Source: Anaerolineae bacterium
GTDB taxonomy: Bacteria > Chloroflexota > Anaerolineae > Aggregatilineales > Phototrophicaceae
DNA: 48,956 nucleotides
Assembly (NCBI GenBank): GCA_016789005.1
Contig: JAEURA010000019.1
Span: forward strand, 1-48,956
Direction: 5' to 3'
Shown: positions 32,294-41,894 of the stretch, piece by piece
Position numbering within the stretch: the stretch's first letter is position 1
Layout of the letters: every line of letters starts with the position of its first letter
Notes under the pieces: model-generated
Seen by the model: only the letters and a program-made list of their open reading frames with translations
Database searches by the model: none
Told to the model about the DNA's origin: nothing
Program-made: the position numbers and the translations under genes

Positions 32294-33505
32294 ATGCGCA
32301 CGAAGAAATCAATGCTCGTATTGCTTGTGCTGGCAGTCGCGCTGAGCCTCAGCGTGGTGATGGTGCAGGCGCAGGATATGCAGGTGATCAAGATCGCCTC
32401 GCAAAGCCCGCTCTCGGGTCCACAGTCGATCCTGGGCATCAGCATTCGCAACTCGGTGGAACTGGCGATTGAACAGCTTCAGGGACCCCTGAACGAACTG
32501 GGCTATTCGGTGGAATTCGTCCCCTTCGATGATCAGGCGACTCCTGATGTCGGCGTATCCAACGCGCAGAACATCGTCAACGACGCCGCGATTCTGGCGG
32601 TCGTTGGTCACCTGAACAGCGGCGTCGCGCTGCCGTCGTCGGAAGTCTACAACGACAACGACCTGGTGATGGTCTCTCCTGCCAACACCAACGTCAACGT
32701 CACCGATCGCGGCTACCCGACGGTCAACCGCGTCTGCGGTCGTGACGACACGCAGGGCGCAGCCGGCGCGGCTTTTGCTGCGACCATCGAAGGCGTCGAG
32801 TCCGTCTATGTCCTCCACGACACGACCGCCTATGGTCAGGGCGTGGCGGAGTTCTTCATGGCGGAAGCTGAAGCGCAGGGGCTGTCGGTCCTCGGCTTCG
32901 AGGGCACTGAAGAAGCTGCCAACTTCGACGGCATCATCCAGCCGATTCTGGCGCTGGAACCGGACCTGATCTACTTCGGCGGCATCTATTCGCAGACCGG
33001 CATCTTCATCAGCCAGGCGCGCGCTGCCGGTTACGAAGGCTTCTTCATGGGTCCCGATGGTTTTGACTCGTCGGAATTCGCCGATCTGTCGGGCGATGCC
33101 GGCGTCGGCACGTACTACACGTCGGTTGCCGCCCCGGTGACCGTGTACGAAACTGCGGCGCAGTTCGCGGCGGATTACGAAGAGAAGTTCGGCGAAGGCG
33201 TGCAGCCCTTCGGCGCGCAGTCGTTTGATGCCGCCAGCATCGTCCTGCAGGGCATCGCGGCAGCCATCGAAGCCAACGGTGGCGCAATGCCGACTCGCGC
33301 TCAGGTTGCCGAAGCCGTCCGTGCGACCGAGGGTTTCGAAGGTCTGACCGGCGCGATCACCTTCGACGACAACGGCGACCCTGAACTCGCCAACTATTTC
33401 ATCCTCCAGGTCGGGTCGGCGGACTCTGCCGAGTGGAACAACAACGCTCTGCTGTCCACTCAGTCCATCGCATCCCCGCTGATGGCAGCGGCGATGAGCT
33501 CCTAA
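32294..33505 (+). CDS. livJ: Liv-type ABC transporter substrate-binding protein
   Basis: The product is 403 aa from the ATG at 32294, with GAGAGG upstream. The signal peptide KKSMLVLLVLAVALSLSVVMV ends near AQA; no lipobox Cys is seen. The mature protein has periplasmic-binding-protein type I features: IKIASQSPLSGPQSILG, VVGHLNSGVALPSSEVYND, YVLHDTTAYGQGVAEF, GPDGFDSSEF. The family binds branched-chain amino acids, amides or other small polar compounds; specificity is uncertain. It is the first gene of the Liv operon and is followed by a large palindrome. Confidence 0.9.
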   Translation: MRTKKSMLVLLVLAVALSLSVVMVQAQDMQVIKIASQSPLSGPQSILGISIRNSVELAIEQLQGPLNELGYSVEFVPFDDQATPDVGVSNAQNIVNDAAILAVVGHLNSGVALPSSEVYNDNDLVMVSPANTNVNVTDRGYPTVNRVCGRDDTQGAAGAAFAATIEGVESVYVLHDTTAYGQGVAEFFMAEAEAQGLSVLGFEGTEEAANFDGIIQPILALEPDLIYFGGIYSQTGIFISQARAAGYEGFFMGPDGFDSSEFADLSGDAGVGTYYTSVAAPVTVYETAAQFAADYEEKFGEGVQPFGAQSFDAASIVLQGIAAAIEANGGAMPTRAQVAEAVRATEGFEGLTGAITFDDNGDPELANYFILQVGSADSAEWNNNALLSTQSIASPLMAAAMSS

Positions 33506-33524
33506 CCGGACCATGCAGTACCTT

Positions 33525-33554
33525 CATCGGGGCAGCGCATGCGCTGCCCCGATG
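33525..33554. terminator. 30-bp perfect palindrome between binding-protein and permease genes
   Basis: CATCGGGGCAGCGCA (33525-33539) and its exact complement (33540-33554) form a stem of up to 13 pairs with a small loop. No T-run follows directly. Such intercistronic stems after binding-protein genes stabilise the upstream mRNA or stop part of the transcripts, giving excess binding protein. Confidence 0.65.
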
Positions 33555-33586
33555 CCGTCTTGGCTGTTCGACTGGCGAGGTTTTTC

Positions 33587-35014
33587 ATGACCACTGAGAC
33601 ACTTTCCACGCGCCCGACGACGGGCATCCTTGACTCACTGCGGGAACACCCGACGATCAAGCGCATCCAGTCGAACTGGATTTATCGGTATATTGTCTTC
33701 CCCGTTGCTCAGATGCTCTTCTTCATCGTGGCGGCGGCGCTGGTGATGACGGTCATCGCTTATGCGGTGTCCATCGTCGTCCCGGAACCGCGCCCGAACA
33801 TCAATCTGGCTGCGCAAATCACCAAGCAGCTTCCGGGCATGATCGTCAGCGGAGTCGGCATCGGCTTCGTCTATGCCATGATCGCGCTCGGATATACGCT
33901 TGTTTACGGCGTCCTCAAGTTCATCAATTTCGCCCACAGCGAAATCTTCATGGTGGGCGCGGTGGTTGGGTTCGAAATCACCGATCGGCTCGCCGCTTCG
34001 GGCACAATTGCTTCCTGGAATCCGCTGATCCTGGTCCCCTTCGTGGTCATCTCCTCGATGTTGGTCAGCGGCGGGCTGGCGGTGCTGATCGAGCGCGTGG
34101 CGTATCGACCGCTGCGCGGCTCACCTCGGCTTGTCCCGCTGATCACCGCCATCGGGCTGTCCTTTTTCCTGGTTGACGGCGTGCGCGCGCTCGTCGCTGT
34201 GACCCGCAACGACTTCAACCTGACCTACCCGACGCAGGAACTTGAGTTTCTTAAGAACCCGATCCCGCTCACCTTCAACGGTCCGGTCGTCGGGGGGACC
34301 AACATCGGCGGCGTCACTTACGAACAGATCACCGCCGACGGCGTGGTCCTGGACGAGTGGCAGGTGGAAGGCGCGACCTACAGCAGCATCACCGTCGGCG
34401 GCGTGACGCTCGGCGGCGTCCCCGTCAAGGCGAGCGACATCGTCAGCGGTGAGACGGAGTACGACGCCGTCCTGGTCGAAGGGCGTGACCTGGATGACAT
34501 CGAAGATGGCGCCAATATCGTCAACATCCGCATCACGGTGATCATCATCGTGCTGAGCGCGGTCATCATGCTGGTGCTGCTCAACTACTTCGTGAACGGC
34601 ACCAAGATCGGCAAGGGCATTCGCGCGGTGTCACAAGACCAGGCGACCGCCGGGTTGATGGGAATCAACGTCAACCGTATGGTCGCCATCACCTTCTTCC
34701 TGGGAGGGGCGTTCGGCGGGGCAGCCGGGGCATTGTTTGGACTCAACGTCGGTACCGTCACGCCTTACGTCGGCTTCATCCCGGGTCTGAAGGCGTTCAC
34801 GGCGGCGGTGCTTGGCGGCATCGGCAACATCACCGGCGCGCTCCTGGGTGGACTGACGCTGGGCATGGTCGAATCGTTCCTGAACGGCACCCTCGTCTAT
34901 TTCCCGGCGCTCGGTCAGCGCTACACCGACATCTTCGCCTTCTCCGTGCTCATCCTTATCCTGATCTTCCGCCCCAGCGGTCTGCTCGGCGAGCGCGTAG
35001 ACGAAAAGGTGTAA
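33587..35014 (+). CDS. livH: Liv-type ABC transporter permease LivH with large loop insertion
   Basis: The product is 475 aa, from the ATG at 33587 after GAGG. LivH hallmarks: GIGFVYAMIALGYTLVYGVL with KFINFAHSEIFMVGA, TKIGKGIRAVSQDQATAGLM, and ALFGLNVGTVTPYVGFIPGL with FTAAVLGGIGN. Typical LivH proteins are about 290-320 aa. The excess is an N-terminal extension of ~90 residues and an inserted segment at about 215-312. The insert is beta-rich and repetitive (GGVTYEQITADGV, VEGATYSSITVGGV) and should face the extracytoplasmic side. It may be a docking surface for the binding protein (inference). Confidence 0.9.
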   Translation: MTTETLSTRPTTGILDSLREHPTIKRIQSNWIYRYIVFPVAQMLFFIVAAALVMTVIAYAVSIVVPEPRPNINLAAQITKQLPGMIVSGVGIGFVYAMIALGYTLVYGVLKFINFAHSEIFMVGAVVGFEITDRLAASGTIASWNPLILVPFVVISSMLVSGGLAVLIERVAYRPLRGSPRLVPLITAIGLSFFLVDGVRALVAVTRNDFNLTYPTQELEFLKNPIPLTFNGPVVGGTNIGGVTYEQITADGVVLDEWQVEGATYSSITVGGVTLGGVPVKASDIVSGETEYDAVLVEGRDLDDIEDGANIVNIRITVIIIVLSAVIMLVLLNYFVNGTKIGKGIRAVSQDQATAGLMGINVNRMVAITFFLGGAFGGAAGALFGLNVGTVTPYVGFIPGLKAFTAAVLGGIGNITGALLGGLTLGMVESFLNGTLVYFPALGQRYTDIFAFSVLILILIFRPSGLLGERVDEKV

Positions 35015-35018
35015 GCGT

Positions 35019-36470
35019 ATGACGACCTCAAGAGCTGCCGTTTCAGAAGCAGGGGCGCGCTCCGGGTTCTGGGGACGCTTCCCAAACCCGACAGTGACCG
35101 TCGGGTTCCTGATCGTCTATCTGGCGGTGGTCATCGGGCTGCTGCTGTCGCTAGATCGGGCGAGCCTGTGGTTCTCGATACAGAGCACCATCGTCTTTCC
35201 GGCGTTTATCCTGTCACCGCTGCTGATCCATTCGGCACCCATTCCCAGGACGTGGAAGGCGGTCCTGATCGGTCTGGTGATGATCATCGCCATGCCGATC
35301 ATCGGCATTTCCGACAGCAGCTACCTGGAACTGGCGATTCAGGTCTGCATTTTCGCCGGGCTGGCGCTCGGGTTGAATATCGTCGTTGGCTTCGCCGGTC
35401 TGCTGGACCTGGGCTACATCGCCTTCTTCGCCGTCGGCGCCTACGTGTGGGGCATGTTCACCTCGACCGCACCGACAATCTTCAACGAACTCGGCATCCT
35501 GATCCCGCCGGACTCACAGGCGGTCGCCTTCATCATCTTCATTGCCATCGGCGTCCTGGTTGCCGCCTGCATCGGCATTCTGCTCGGTTTGCCTGTGCTG
35601 CGTCTGCGCGGCGACTATCTCGCCATCGTCACGCTCGGTTTCGGCGAAGTCATCCGCATCATCGCGCGCAACGGCGACAGCCCGACCAACTTCACCAACG
35701 GCAGCCAGGGGCTATTGAACGTCGGCAGACCGCCGGTGAACGCCGACATGGTTGCGCGCATCGGCGAGCTTTCCAATACGTTGAATATCCAGGTGGTCGG
35801 CAATCTCGAACCGCTGACCCAGCAGATCCTCTTCTATTTCATCGCCATTTCCATGCTGGGGATCATCCTGGTGGTCGCCAACCGCCTGCAGAACTCAGTG
35901 ATCGGGCGCGCCTGGACGGCGATCCGTGAGGACGAAGTCGCGGCGATTGCGATGGGCGTCCCGCTGGTGCGCATGAAGCTGATGGCGTTCGCGCTTGGCG
36001 CGGCGTTCGCCGGCTCGATTGGGGTGTTGTACGGGGCGAAGCAGACGTTTGTCAGCCCGGAGTCGTTCACGCTGCTCAACTCGATCTCCATCCTGGCGAT
36101 GGTCATCGTCGGCGGTCTGGGGAGCATCAAGGGCGTGCTGCTGGGGGCGATGATCGTCACGCTGCTTCAGCTTCAGGTGCTCAAGAATTTCTCGCTCCAG
36201 CTGAACGCCCTTAAGAACGTCGATTTTGTGGTCCTGGGTTTTCATATCCGCGACTGGCCCACGCAGCTTGAGCCGGCGAAGTACGAGCGCTTCGTCTTCG
36301 GCATCCTGCTGGTGCTAATGATGCTTTTCCGCCCTGCCGGCTTGCTGCCAGAGTCTCGTCGCCGGCTGGAAATGACGCGCACCAACGATGTGCCGGAGGA
36401 ACCTCCGAGCGACATTCCCGGTACACCCAACGGTCCTGCCAACCCTGCCGCTGCCGGTGTAGGAGATTGA
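35019..36470 (+). CDS. livM: Liv-type ABC transporter permease LivM
   Basis: The product is 483 aa with about ten helices. Motifs: GLALGLNIVVGFAGLLDLGY, LPVLRLRGDYLAIVTLGFGE (the coupling helix region), GRAWTAIREDEVAAIAMGV, SILAMVIVGGLGSIKGVLLG. It starts 4 bp after the livH stop. The C-terminal ~30 residues are a Pro-rich tail. It forms the membrane channel with LivH. Confidence 0.93.
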   Translation: MTTSRAAVSEAGARSGFWGRFPNPTVTVGFLIVYLAVVIGLLLSLDRASLWFSIQSTIVFPAFILSPLLIHSAPIPRTWKAVLIGLVMIIAMPIIGISDSSYLELAIQVCIFAGLALGLNIVVGFAGLLDLGYIAFFAVGAYVWGMFTSTAPTIFNELGILIPPDSQAVAFIIFIAIGVLVAACIGILLGLPVLRLRGDYLAIVTLGFGEVIRIIARNGDSPTNFTNGSQGLLNVGRPPVNADMVARIGELSNTLNIQVVGNLEPLTQQILFYFIAISMLGIILVVANRLQNSVIGRAWTAIREDEVAAIAMGVPLVRMKLMAFALGAAFAGSIGVLYGAKQTFVSPESFTLLNSISILAMVIVGGLGSIKGVLLGAMIVTLLQLQVLKNFSLQLNALKNVDFVVLGFHIRDWPTQLEPAKYERFVFGILLVLMMLFRPAGLLPESRRRLEMTRTNDVPEEPPSDIPGTPNGPANPAAAGVGD

Positions 36471-36474
36471 TGCC

Positions 36475-37290
36475 ATGCTGCTTGAAGTGAAGGATGTCAG
36501 CAAATCGTTCGGCGGTATTCGCGCGGTGCGCAGCGTCACCCTGGGCATTGAACAGGGCAGCATCAGTTCGATCATCGGACCGAACGGGGCGGGCAAGACG
36601 ACGCTCTTTAACCTGCTGACCGGCATTTACAAAGCTGACACCGGCTCAATCGTCTTCAACGGGCGCTCGATGATCGGGCTGCGTCCCGACCAGGTGAACG
36701 CCGCCGGGATGGCGCGGACGTTCCAGTCGATCCGTCTGTTCCCGACGATGACGGTGCTGGAAAACGTCATGGTCGGTGCACACTCACGGCTGCGCGTGTC
36801 GATCCTTCAGACGCTGAGCCGGGCGCCGTCGTTCAACAGGCAGGAGAAGCGTCTGACCGAAAAGGCGACGCAGCTTCTGCATTTCGCCGGCTTGGCGGGC
36901 AAGGGCGACGAGGTGGCGCGCAATCTTCCCTATGGCGACCAGCGGCGTGTGGAAGTTGCCCGTGCGCTCGCCAGCGATCCCAAGCTGATCCTGCTGGATG
37001 AGCCGACCGCCGGCATGAACCCGCACGAGAGCGCCGACGCGATGGCGCTTTTCCGGCGCGTGCGCGACGAACTGGGCATCACGGTCGTCCTGATCGAACA
37101 CGACATGAAGGTCGTCATGGGCATCAGTGAGCATATCTCGGTCCTGGATTACGGGGAAAAGATCGCGGACGGCACGCCCTCCGAAATCCGCGCCAACCCG
37201 CGCGTGATCGAGGCATATCTCGGTCGCGGCGCAGCCAGCGGCATTGACCCCAACAATCCGAATGCAGCCAAAGCGGAGGCAGCCAAGTGA
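36475..37290 (+). CDS. livG: Liv-type ABC transporter ATPase LivG
   Basis: The product is 271 aa. Walker A IIGPNGAGKTTLFNLLTGIY; Q-loop MARTFQSIRLFP; signature YGDQRRVEVARALA; Walker B LILLDEPTAGMN; H-loop VLIEHDMKVVMG. The signature reads YGDQ rather than LSGGQ, as in known LivG proteins. The C-terminal tail is Asn/Ala-rich. AGGAG precedes the ATG at 9 nt. Confidence 0.95.
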   Translation: MLLEVKDVSKSFGGIRAVRSVTLGIEQGSISSIIGPNGAGKTTLFNLLTGIYKADTGSIVFNGRSMIGLRPDQVNAAGMARTFQSIRLFPTMTVLENVMVGAHSRLRVSILQTLSRAPSFNRQEKRLTEKATQLLHFAGLAGKGDEVARNLPYGDQRRVEVARALASDPKLILLDEPTAGMNPHESADAMALFRRVRDELGITVVLIEHDMKVVMGISEHISVLDYGEKIADGTPSEIRANPRVIEAYLGRGAASGIDPNNPNAAKAEAAK

Positions 37291-38015
37291 GCAGCGCAGC
37301 GCCAGTGCTGAAGATCGACAATCTGCACACCTACTACGGGCATATCCACGCCCTCAAAGGGATTTCGCTCAGCGTCGAAGCCGGGGAGATCGTCACGCTG
37401 ATCGGGGCGAACGGCGCAGGCAAGAGCACGACACTGCGCACCGTCAGCGGGATGGTGCGTCCGCGTCAGGGTGCGGTCGAACTGCGCGGCAAGAGCATCG
37501 TCGGCTTGAAGGCGCATGAAGTCGCCGCCCTCGGGGTGGGGCATGTGCCGGAAGGACGGCGCATCTTCCCGCTGCTCACCGTCCGTGAAAACCTGGAAGT
37601 CGGCGCCTGGAACGTCAAGGAACGGTCGCAGTTTGACGAGCGCATGGACCAGGCATTCACGCTGTTTCCTCGCCTGAAGGAGCGTGTGACGCAGAAAGGC
37701 GGCACGCTTTCCGGCGGCGAACAGCAGATGCTCGCGATTGCCCGTGCGCTGATGGCGGACCCCGAAGTGCTGCTGCTGGATGAGCCGTCGATGGGCTTGG
37801 CGCCGGTGCTCGTCGAGGCGATCTTCGACATCGTGCAGCGCGTGAACAAGGAAGCCAGGAAGACCATCCTGCTGGTAGAGCAGAACGCTCTGATGGCGCT
37901 GGAGATTGCGCATCGCGGCTATGTTCTGCAGACAGGTGAGGTCGTCCTGAGTGACAGCGCCCGGTCGCTGATGGTCAACGAGGACGTTCGCAAGGTCTAT
38001 CTCGGCGAGCATTGA
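37287..38015 (+). CDS. livF: Liv-type ABC transporter ATPase LivF
   Basis: The product is 242 aa. The GTG start overlaps the livG stop (GTGA). Walker A LIGANGAGKSTTLRTVSG; Q-loop VGHVPEGRRIFP; signature LSGGEQQMLAIARALM; Walker B VLLLDEPSMGLAP; H-loop LVEQNALMALE. The VPEGR sequence after the Q-loop is a LivF hallmark. It completes the importer. Confidence 0.95.
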   Translation: MSSAAPVLKIDNLHTYYGHIHALKGISLSVEAGEIVTLIGANGAGKSTTLRTVSGMVRPRQGAVELRGKSIVGLKAHEVAALGVGHVPEGRRIFPLLTVRENLEVGAWNVKERSQFDERMDQAFTLFPRLKERVTQKGGTLSGGEQQMLAIARALMADPEVLLLDEPSMGLAPVLVEAIFDIVQRVNKEARKTILLVEQNALMALEIAHRGYVLQTGEVVLSDSARSLMVNEDVRKVYLGEH

Positions 38016-38033
38016 GCGGCGCAAGGGATTTCT

Positions 38034-38753
38034 GTGGCGAAGCCAGCGCACATCCTGATCGTCGATGATGAGACCACCGTTCGCGAAGTGCTGCGCAAGT
38101 ACCTGGAGCGGGATGGCTATCACGTCAGCGAGATCGGTGACGGGTTAGCGGCGCTGGCGTTTTTGCGTGAACAGCGCCCCGACCTGGTCATCCTGGACAT
38201 CATGCTTCCCGGCGCGGATGGCTTCGCCATCACACGGGCGCTGCGCGGCGAAGAGCCGCCGCTGGTCGCTGAAGGCGAGATCCCGGTCATCCTGCTGACC
38301 GCCCGCACCAGCGAACTGGATCGCATCGCCGGGTTTGAGCTGGGCGCCGACGATTACGTCGTCAAGCCGTTCAGCCCGCGTGAGCTGGTCGCCCGCGTCA
38401 AGGCGGTGCTTCGCCGCAGCGGCATCACCCCGGATGAAGAAGATGGAAAACCCTTTGCGGCGGCGCACCTGTGGATCGACCCGCGCGCCCGCGAAGTGCG
38501 TATTGACGGCAGGCTGATCATGCTCACGGCGAAAGAATATGACCTGCTGCTGTTCCTGGTGCGCCATGCGCGGCAGGTGTTCAGCCGGGAGCATATCCTG
38601 AACCACGTCTGGGGCTACGAGTTCTACGGTGATGCCAGCACCATCACCGTACACATCCGCCGCCTGCGCGAAAAGATTGAACCCGACCCCGGCGAGCCGC
38701 GCTTCATCCAGACGGTCTGGGGCGTCGGCTACAAGTTCGACCCCGCCCCCTGA
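38034..38753 (+). CDS. OmpR/PhoB-family response regulator
   Basis: The product is 239 aa from GTG, with AGGG at 7 nt. The receiver domain (1-125) has the acidic pair VDDE, phospho-acceptor Asp55 in LVILDIMLPGADG, Thr in ILLTART and Lys in YVVKPF. The winged-helix DNA-binding domain (about 140-238) has LTAKEYDLLLFLVRHARQVF and TITVHIRRLREKIEPDP. It lies 18 bp after livF and 9 bp before its kinase, so it may be cotranscribed with the Liv operon. Confidence 0.93.
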   Translation: MAKPAHILIVDDETTVREVLRKYLERDGYHVSEIGDGLAALAFLREQRPDLVILDIMLPGADGFAITRALRGEEPPLVAEGEIPVILLTARTSELDRIAGFELGADDYVVKPFSPRELVARVKAVLRRSGITPDEEDGKPFAAAHLWIDPRAREVRIDGRLIMLTAKEYDLLLFLVRHARQVFSREHILNHVWGYEFYGDASTITVHIRRLREKIEPDPGEPRFIQTVWGVGYKFDPAP

Positions 38754-38762
38754 AGCAGGTGT

Positions 38763-39935
38763 ATGGACGAATCCTTGGAAACGCTGCTCACGCTGCTCAC
38801 GGCGATAGCGCTCTTTTCAATGGGCAGCGCCTACGCCATCTACCGGGCACGGCTGCTGCGTCGGCTGCCCAGTCTGCGCTGGGCGCTGTTCGTCATGGTC
38901 ATCCTGATCGTCGCCCTGCTGTTCGCCAACGTCTGGGTGAGTGCCCAGCTGATGTTCATCAGCCCCTATGACCTGAATCTGACCGGCGTGCTGCTGGTCT
39001 TCTCTGCGCTGGTGGCAATTGGCTTCGGCTTCTTCGTGTCGCGCGCCATCACCGAGGCGCTCAGCGAGCTGGGCGGCGCGGCAGAGCAGGTTGCCCAGGG
39101 ACGGCTGGATACGCGCCTGCCTGTGGAAGGGCGCGACGAGCTGGCGCAGTTCGCCCGAACGTTCAACGCGATGGCGCACAGCCTGCAAGAACTGGACGAG
39201 CAGAAAAGGCAGCTCGATCAGCAGCGGCGCGACCTGATCGCCTGGGCGTCGCACGATCTGCGCACGCCGGTCACGTCCATACGTGCGATGATCGAAGCCC
39301 TGGCGGATGGTGTAGTGAGCGACCCGGCATCAACTGCGCGCTATGCCCGCGACATGCAGTCGGAGATCGAAAATCTGACCCGGCTGATCGACAATCTGCT
39401 GGAACTGGCGCAGCTTGACGCCGGGCACATCCGACTGGACAAACAGCCCACGTCGCTGCGCGATATGGTGTCCGACACGCTCAGCGGCATGAATGCGCGC
39501 GCCGCGCTGGCGGGGATCGCGCTTTCCGGCGCGGTGGACGACTCTATCGATATGATCTCCGTCGCGCCGGACAAGATTCAACGCGTGCTCAACAACCTGC
39601 TGGACAACGCGCTGCGCTATACGCCCCGGGGTGGGACGGTGCGCATACACGCCGAACGCGACCGTGACATGGCGCGCATCGTGGTCAATAATCATGCACA
39701 GGGGATGGAGATGCTCGACGTAACGAGCGCTTTCACCCGTTTCTACCGCCGTGAAGCTTCGCGCGCCCGGTCAGACGATGGACGGCGCGGGGCAGGGTTG
39801 GGGCTGGCAATCGCGCGCGGCTTTGTGGAAGCGCACGGCGGGATCATCGAAGCGCAATCATCGCCGGGGCAGGGCGTGACGATCACTGTGAGACTGCCTA
39901 TTGAACCTCGTGAAAGGGAACGAGCCGCATCATGA
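38763..39935 (+). CDS. HAMP-containing sensor histidine kinase
   Basis: The product is 390 aa. Two membrane helices (about 5-25 and 40-95, with only a short external loop) are followed by a HAMP domain (about 95-145). The dimerisation/phosphoacceptor domain has His164 in [13 protein letters not shown]. The ATPase domain has [31 protein letters not shown] and SSPGQGVTI. The tiny external part suggests sensing in the membrane. It is the cognate kinase of the preceding regulator, and its stop overlaps the next start by 4 bp. Confidence 0.93.
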   Translation: MDESLETLLTLLTAIALFSMGSAYAIYRARLLRRLPSLRWALFVMVILIVALLFANVWVSAQLMFISPYDLNLTGVLLVFSALVAIGFGFFVSRAITEALSELGGAAEQVAQGRLDTRLPVEGRDELAQFARTFNAMAHSLQELDEQKRQLDQQRRDLIAWASHDLRTPVTSIRAMIEALADGVVSDPASTARYARDMQSEIENLTRLIDNLLELAQLDAGHIRLDKQPTSLRDMVSDTLSGMNARAALAGIALSGAVDDSIDMISVAPDKIQRVLNNLLDNALRYTPRGGTVRIHAERDRDMARIVVNNHAQGMEMLDVTSAFTRFYRREASRARSDDGRRGAGLGLAIARGFVEAHGGIIEAQSSPGQGVTITVRLPIEPRERERAAS

Positions 39936-40660
39936 CATCGATTCGCGTCACTGTTTGGAACGAATTCCGCCACGAAAAGCAGCATGAGCGGGTCATCGCC
40001 GTCTATCCGGATGGCATCCATACGGTCATCGGCGACGGGCTGAAGGCGCACGGAGTCGAGAGCGTTCGTTATGCCACACTGGACGAGCCGGAGCATGGAC
40101 TGACTGCTGAAGTCCTCGCCGAAACCGATGTACTCCTGTGGTGGGGACATATGGCGCATGGCGATGTGCAGGACGAGATCGTCGAGCGGGTTGCTGCCCG
40201 CGTGCTGGACGGCATGGGGTTGATCGTGCTGCACAGCGGTCATTACTCGAAAATCTTCAAGCGGCTGATGGGAACCAGCTGCGACCTCAAATGGCGCGAG
40301 ATGGGCGAACGCGAGCGCGTCTGGTGCGTCAATCCCGCGCACCCCATCGCCGAGGGGTTGCCCGATTACTTCGAGATTCCGCATCACGAAATGTACGGCG
40401 AACCCTTCGGCATCCCCGAACCGGATACGCTGGTTTTCGTCAACTGGTTTCAGGGTGGCGAGGTGTTTCGCGGCGGATGCTGCTTCCTGCGTGGGCGCGG
40501 CAAGATTTTCTACTTCAGCCCCGGCCACGAGACTCACCCGATCTACTTCCAGCCGGAAATCCGCCAGGTGATCGCCAACGCCGTGCACTGGGCAGCGCCC
40601 ACGAATGGACCCCGCATTTTCGTCGAGAATCGCAAGGAGCCGATCGAGCCGATCAGCTGA
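39932..40660 (+). CDS. ThuA-like protein (trehalose utilisation family)
   Basis: The product is 242 aa. It has the ThuA/glutamine-amidotransferase-like fold with [52 protein letters not shown] and [14 protein letters not shown]. ThuA acts in trehalose/disaccharide catabolism in rhizobia, but many family members have unknown roles. The start overlaps the kinase stop (ATGA), implying coupled translation, an odd partner for a sensor kinase. Confidence 0.85.
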   Translation: MTSIRVTVWNEFRHEKQHERVIAVYPDGIHTVIGDGLKAHGVESVRYATLDEPEHGLTAEVLAETDVLLWWGHMAHGDVQDEIVERVAARVLDGMGLIVLHSGHYSKIFKRLMGTSCDLKWREMGERERVWCVNPAHPIAEGLPDYFEIPHHEMYGEPFGIPEPDTLVFVNWFQGGEVFRGGCCFLRGRGKIFYFSPGHETHPIYFQPEIRQVIANAVHWAAPTNGPRIFVENRKEPIEPIS

Positions 40661-40688
40661 CGCTGGGTGTCGCATCTTTTCAACGGAT

Positions 40689-40713
40689 GGGCGAGCCGCC
40701 GGCTCGCCCCTAT
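40689..40713 (+). repeat. REP-like hairpin repeat
   Basis: GGGCGAGCC-GCC-GGCTCGCCC followed by CTATG. It belongs to the same family as the hairpins at 7341 and 28517 and sits in the gap upstream of the phosphatase gene. Confidence 0.7.
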
Positions 40714-40732
40714 GAAAGAACGGTATGGCGCA

Positions 40733-41509
40733 ATGACGCGGCACGTGGACCTGGATGGGCTGCTGGAATTTGCTCTGGACGCCACGTTTCAGGCGGGACG
40801 GCTGACCCTGGGCTATTTCCTGCGCGGGATCGAAGTCGAGCGAAAGAGTGATTCCAGCCCGGTGACCGCTGCGGATCGCGGGGCGGAGCAGTTGCTGCGC
40901 GCTGCGATCCGGGCGCGCTTCCCGGCGGACGGCGTGCTGGGCGAGGAATACGGGCACGAGACCGGCAGCAGCGGGCTGACCTGGATCATCGACCCAATCG
41001 ACGGGACGAAGTCGTTCACGCACGGCGTGCCGATCTATGGCTGTCTGCTGGCGCTGGTGAATGAAGCCCACGAACCGCTGGTTGGCGTGGCGCACTTCCC
41101 CGCCCTCAACGAGACCGTCTATGCGCGCAAAGGCGGCGGCGCTTTCTGGAATGGGCGTCGGACGCGCGTATCTGCCGTGTCGAACCTGGCGGATGCGGTG
41201 GCGCTGTGCAGCGACCTGAACAACTGGGGAGATCGCGCGGACTCGTGGGAGCGGATCGTACAGGCGACCACGTTTCAGCGCACCTGGGGAGACTCCTACG
41301 GCTATGCGCTGGTGGCGACCGGTCGTGCCGAGATCATGATCGACGCCTGGATGGCGATCTGGGACAGCGCCCCTTTTGGCGTGATCCTACCGGAAGCCGG
41401 GGGCACGTTCACCGACTGGCAGGGCGTGCGCCGTATCGATGGCGGCGAAGGATTCGCCACCAACGGCGCGCTCTATGAAGCGGCGCGCGCGCTGATCACG
41501 CCGCGATGA
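40733..41509 (+). CDS. Inositol-monophosphatase-family phosphatase (possibly histidinol-phosphatase)
   Basis: The product is 258 aa from the ATG at 40733. The open frame starts at 40667, but that part is the hairpin repeat, so the shorter form is preferred; ATG 40712 is another option. Metal-binding motifs: GEEYG, WIIDPIDGTKSFTHG (motif A) and WDSAPFGVILPEAGG (motif B). Members hydrolyse inositol phosphate, histidinol phosphate, fructose bisphosphate or 3'-phosphoadenosine phosphate in a Mg2+-dependent way. The sequence around GTKSFTHGVPIYG suggests the HisN-like subgroup. The end overlaps the convergent receiver gene by 14 bp. Confidence 0.85.
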   Translation: MTRHVDLDGLLEFALDATFQAGRLTLGYFLRGIEVERKSDSSPVTAADRGAEQLLRAAIRARFPADGVLGEEYGHETGSSGLTWIIDPIDGTKSFTHGVPIYGCLLALVNEAHEPLVGVAHFPALNETVYARKGGGAFWNGRRTRVSAVSNLADAVALCSDLNNWGDRADSWERIVQATTFQRTWGDSYGYALVATGRAEIMIDAWMAIWDSAPFGVILPEAGGTFTDWQGVRRIDGGEGFATNGALYEAARALITPR

Positions 41510-41879
41510 ACTGCGAGAGCGCCTGCACGAAGGTGCGCGGGTCGAGCGGTTTGGCAAAATAGGCGTTGAAGCCCGCCATCATCGCACCCTGCGCGGTGGC
41601 GGGCGAATCATATGCCGTGATGGCGATGACCGGGATGTGGCGGGTGGCGCTGTTGGCGCGGATAGCGTTGAGCGTCTCCCATCCATCCATGCGCGGCATC
41701 GCCAGATCGGTCACGATCAGCGTCGGGGTGATGCTTTCGAGCATCGCCAGACACTCGCGACCATCCGTCGCAACCGAGACGTCGATCCCGTGATGCTGAA
41801 GAATCTTCGAGATCATCTGGCGGCTGTCAAAGTCGTCTTCGACTACCAGGATGGTCCATCGAGAATAATCCACCGGCAA
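41496..41879 (-). CDS. Stand-alone receiver-domain protein (CheY-like)
   Basis: The product is 127 aa and consists only of a receiver domain: VVEDDFDS, phospho-acceptor Asp58 in LIVTDLAMPRMDGW, Thr in VIAITAYDS and Lys in YFAKPLDP. No output domain. It lies 15 bp downstream of a second receiver and is part of the hybrid-kinase-like operon that starts at 44218. Confidence 0.93.
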   Translation of the reverse strand: MPVDYSRWTILVVEDDFDSRQMISKILQHHGIDVSVATDGRECLAMLESITPTLIVTDLAMPRMDGWETLNAIRANSATRHIPVIAITAYDSPATAQGAMMAGFNAYFAKPLDPRTFVQALSQFIAA

Positions 41880-41894
41880 TCCCCTCGTTATTTG

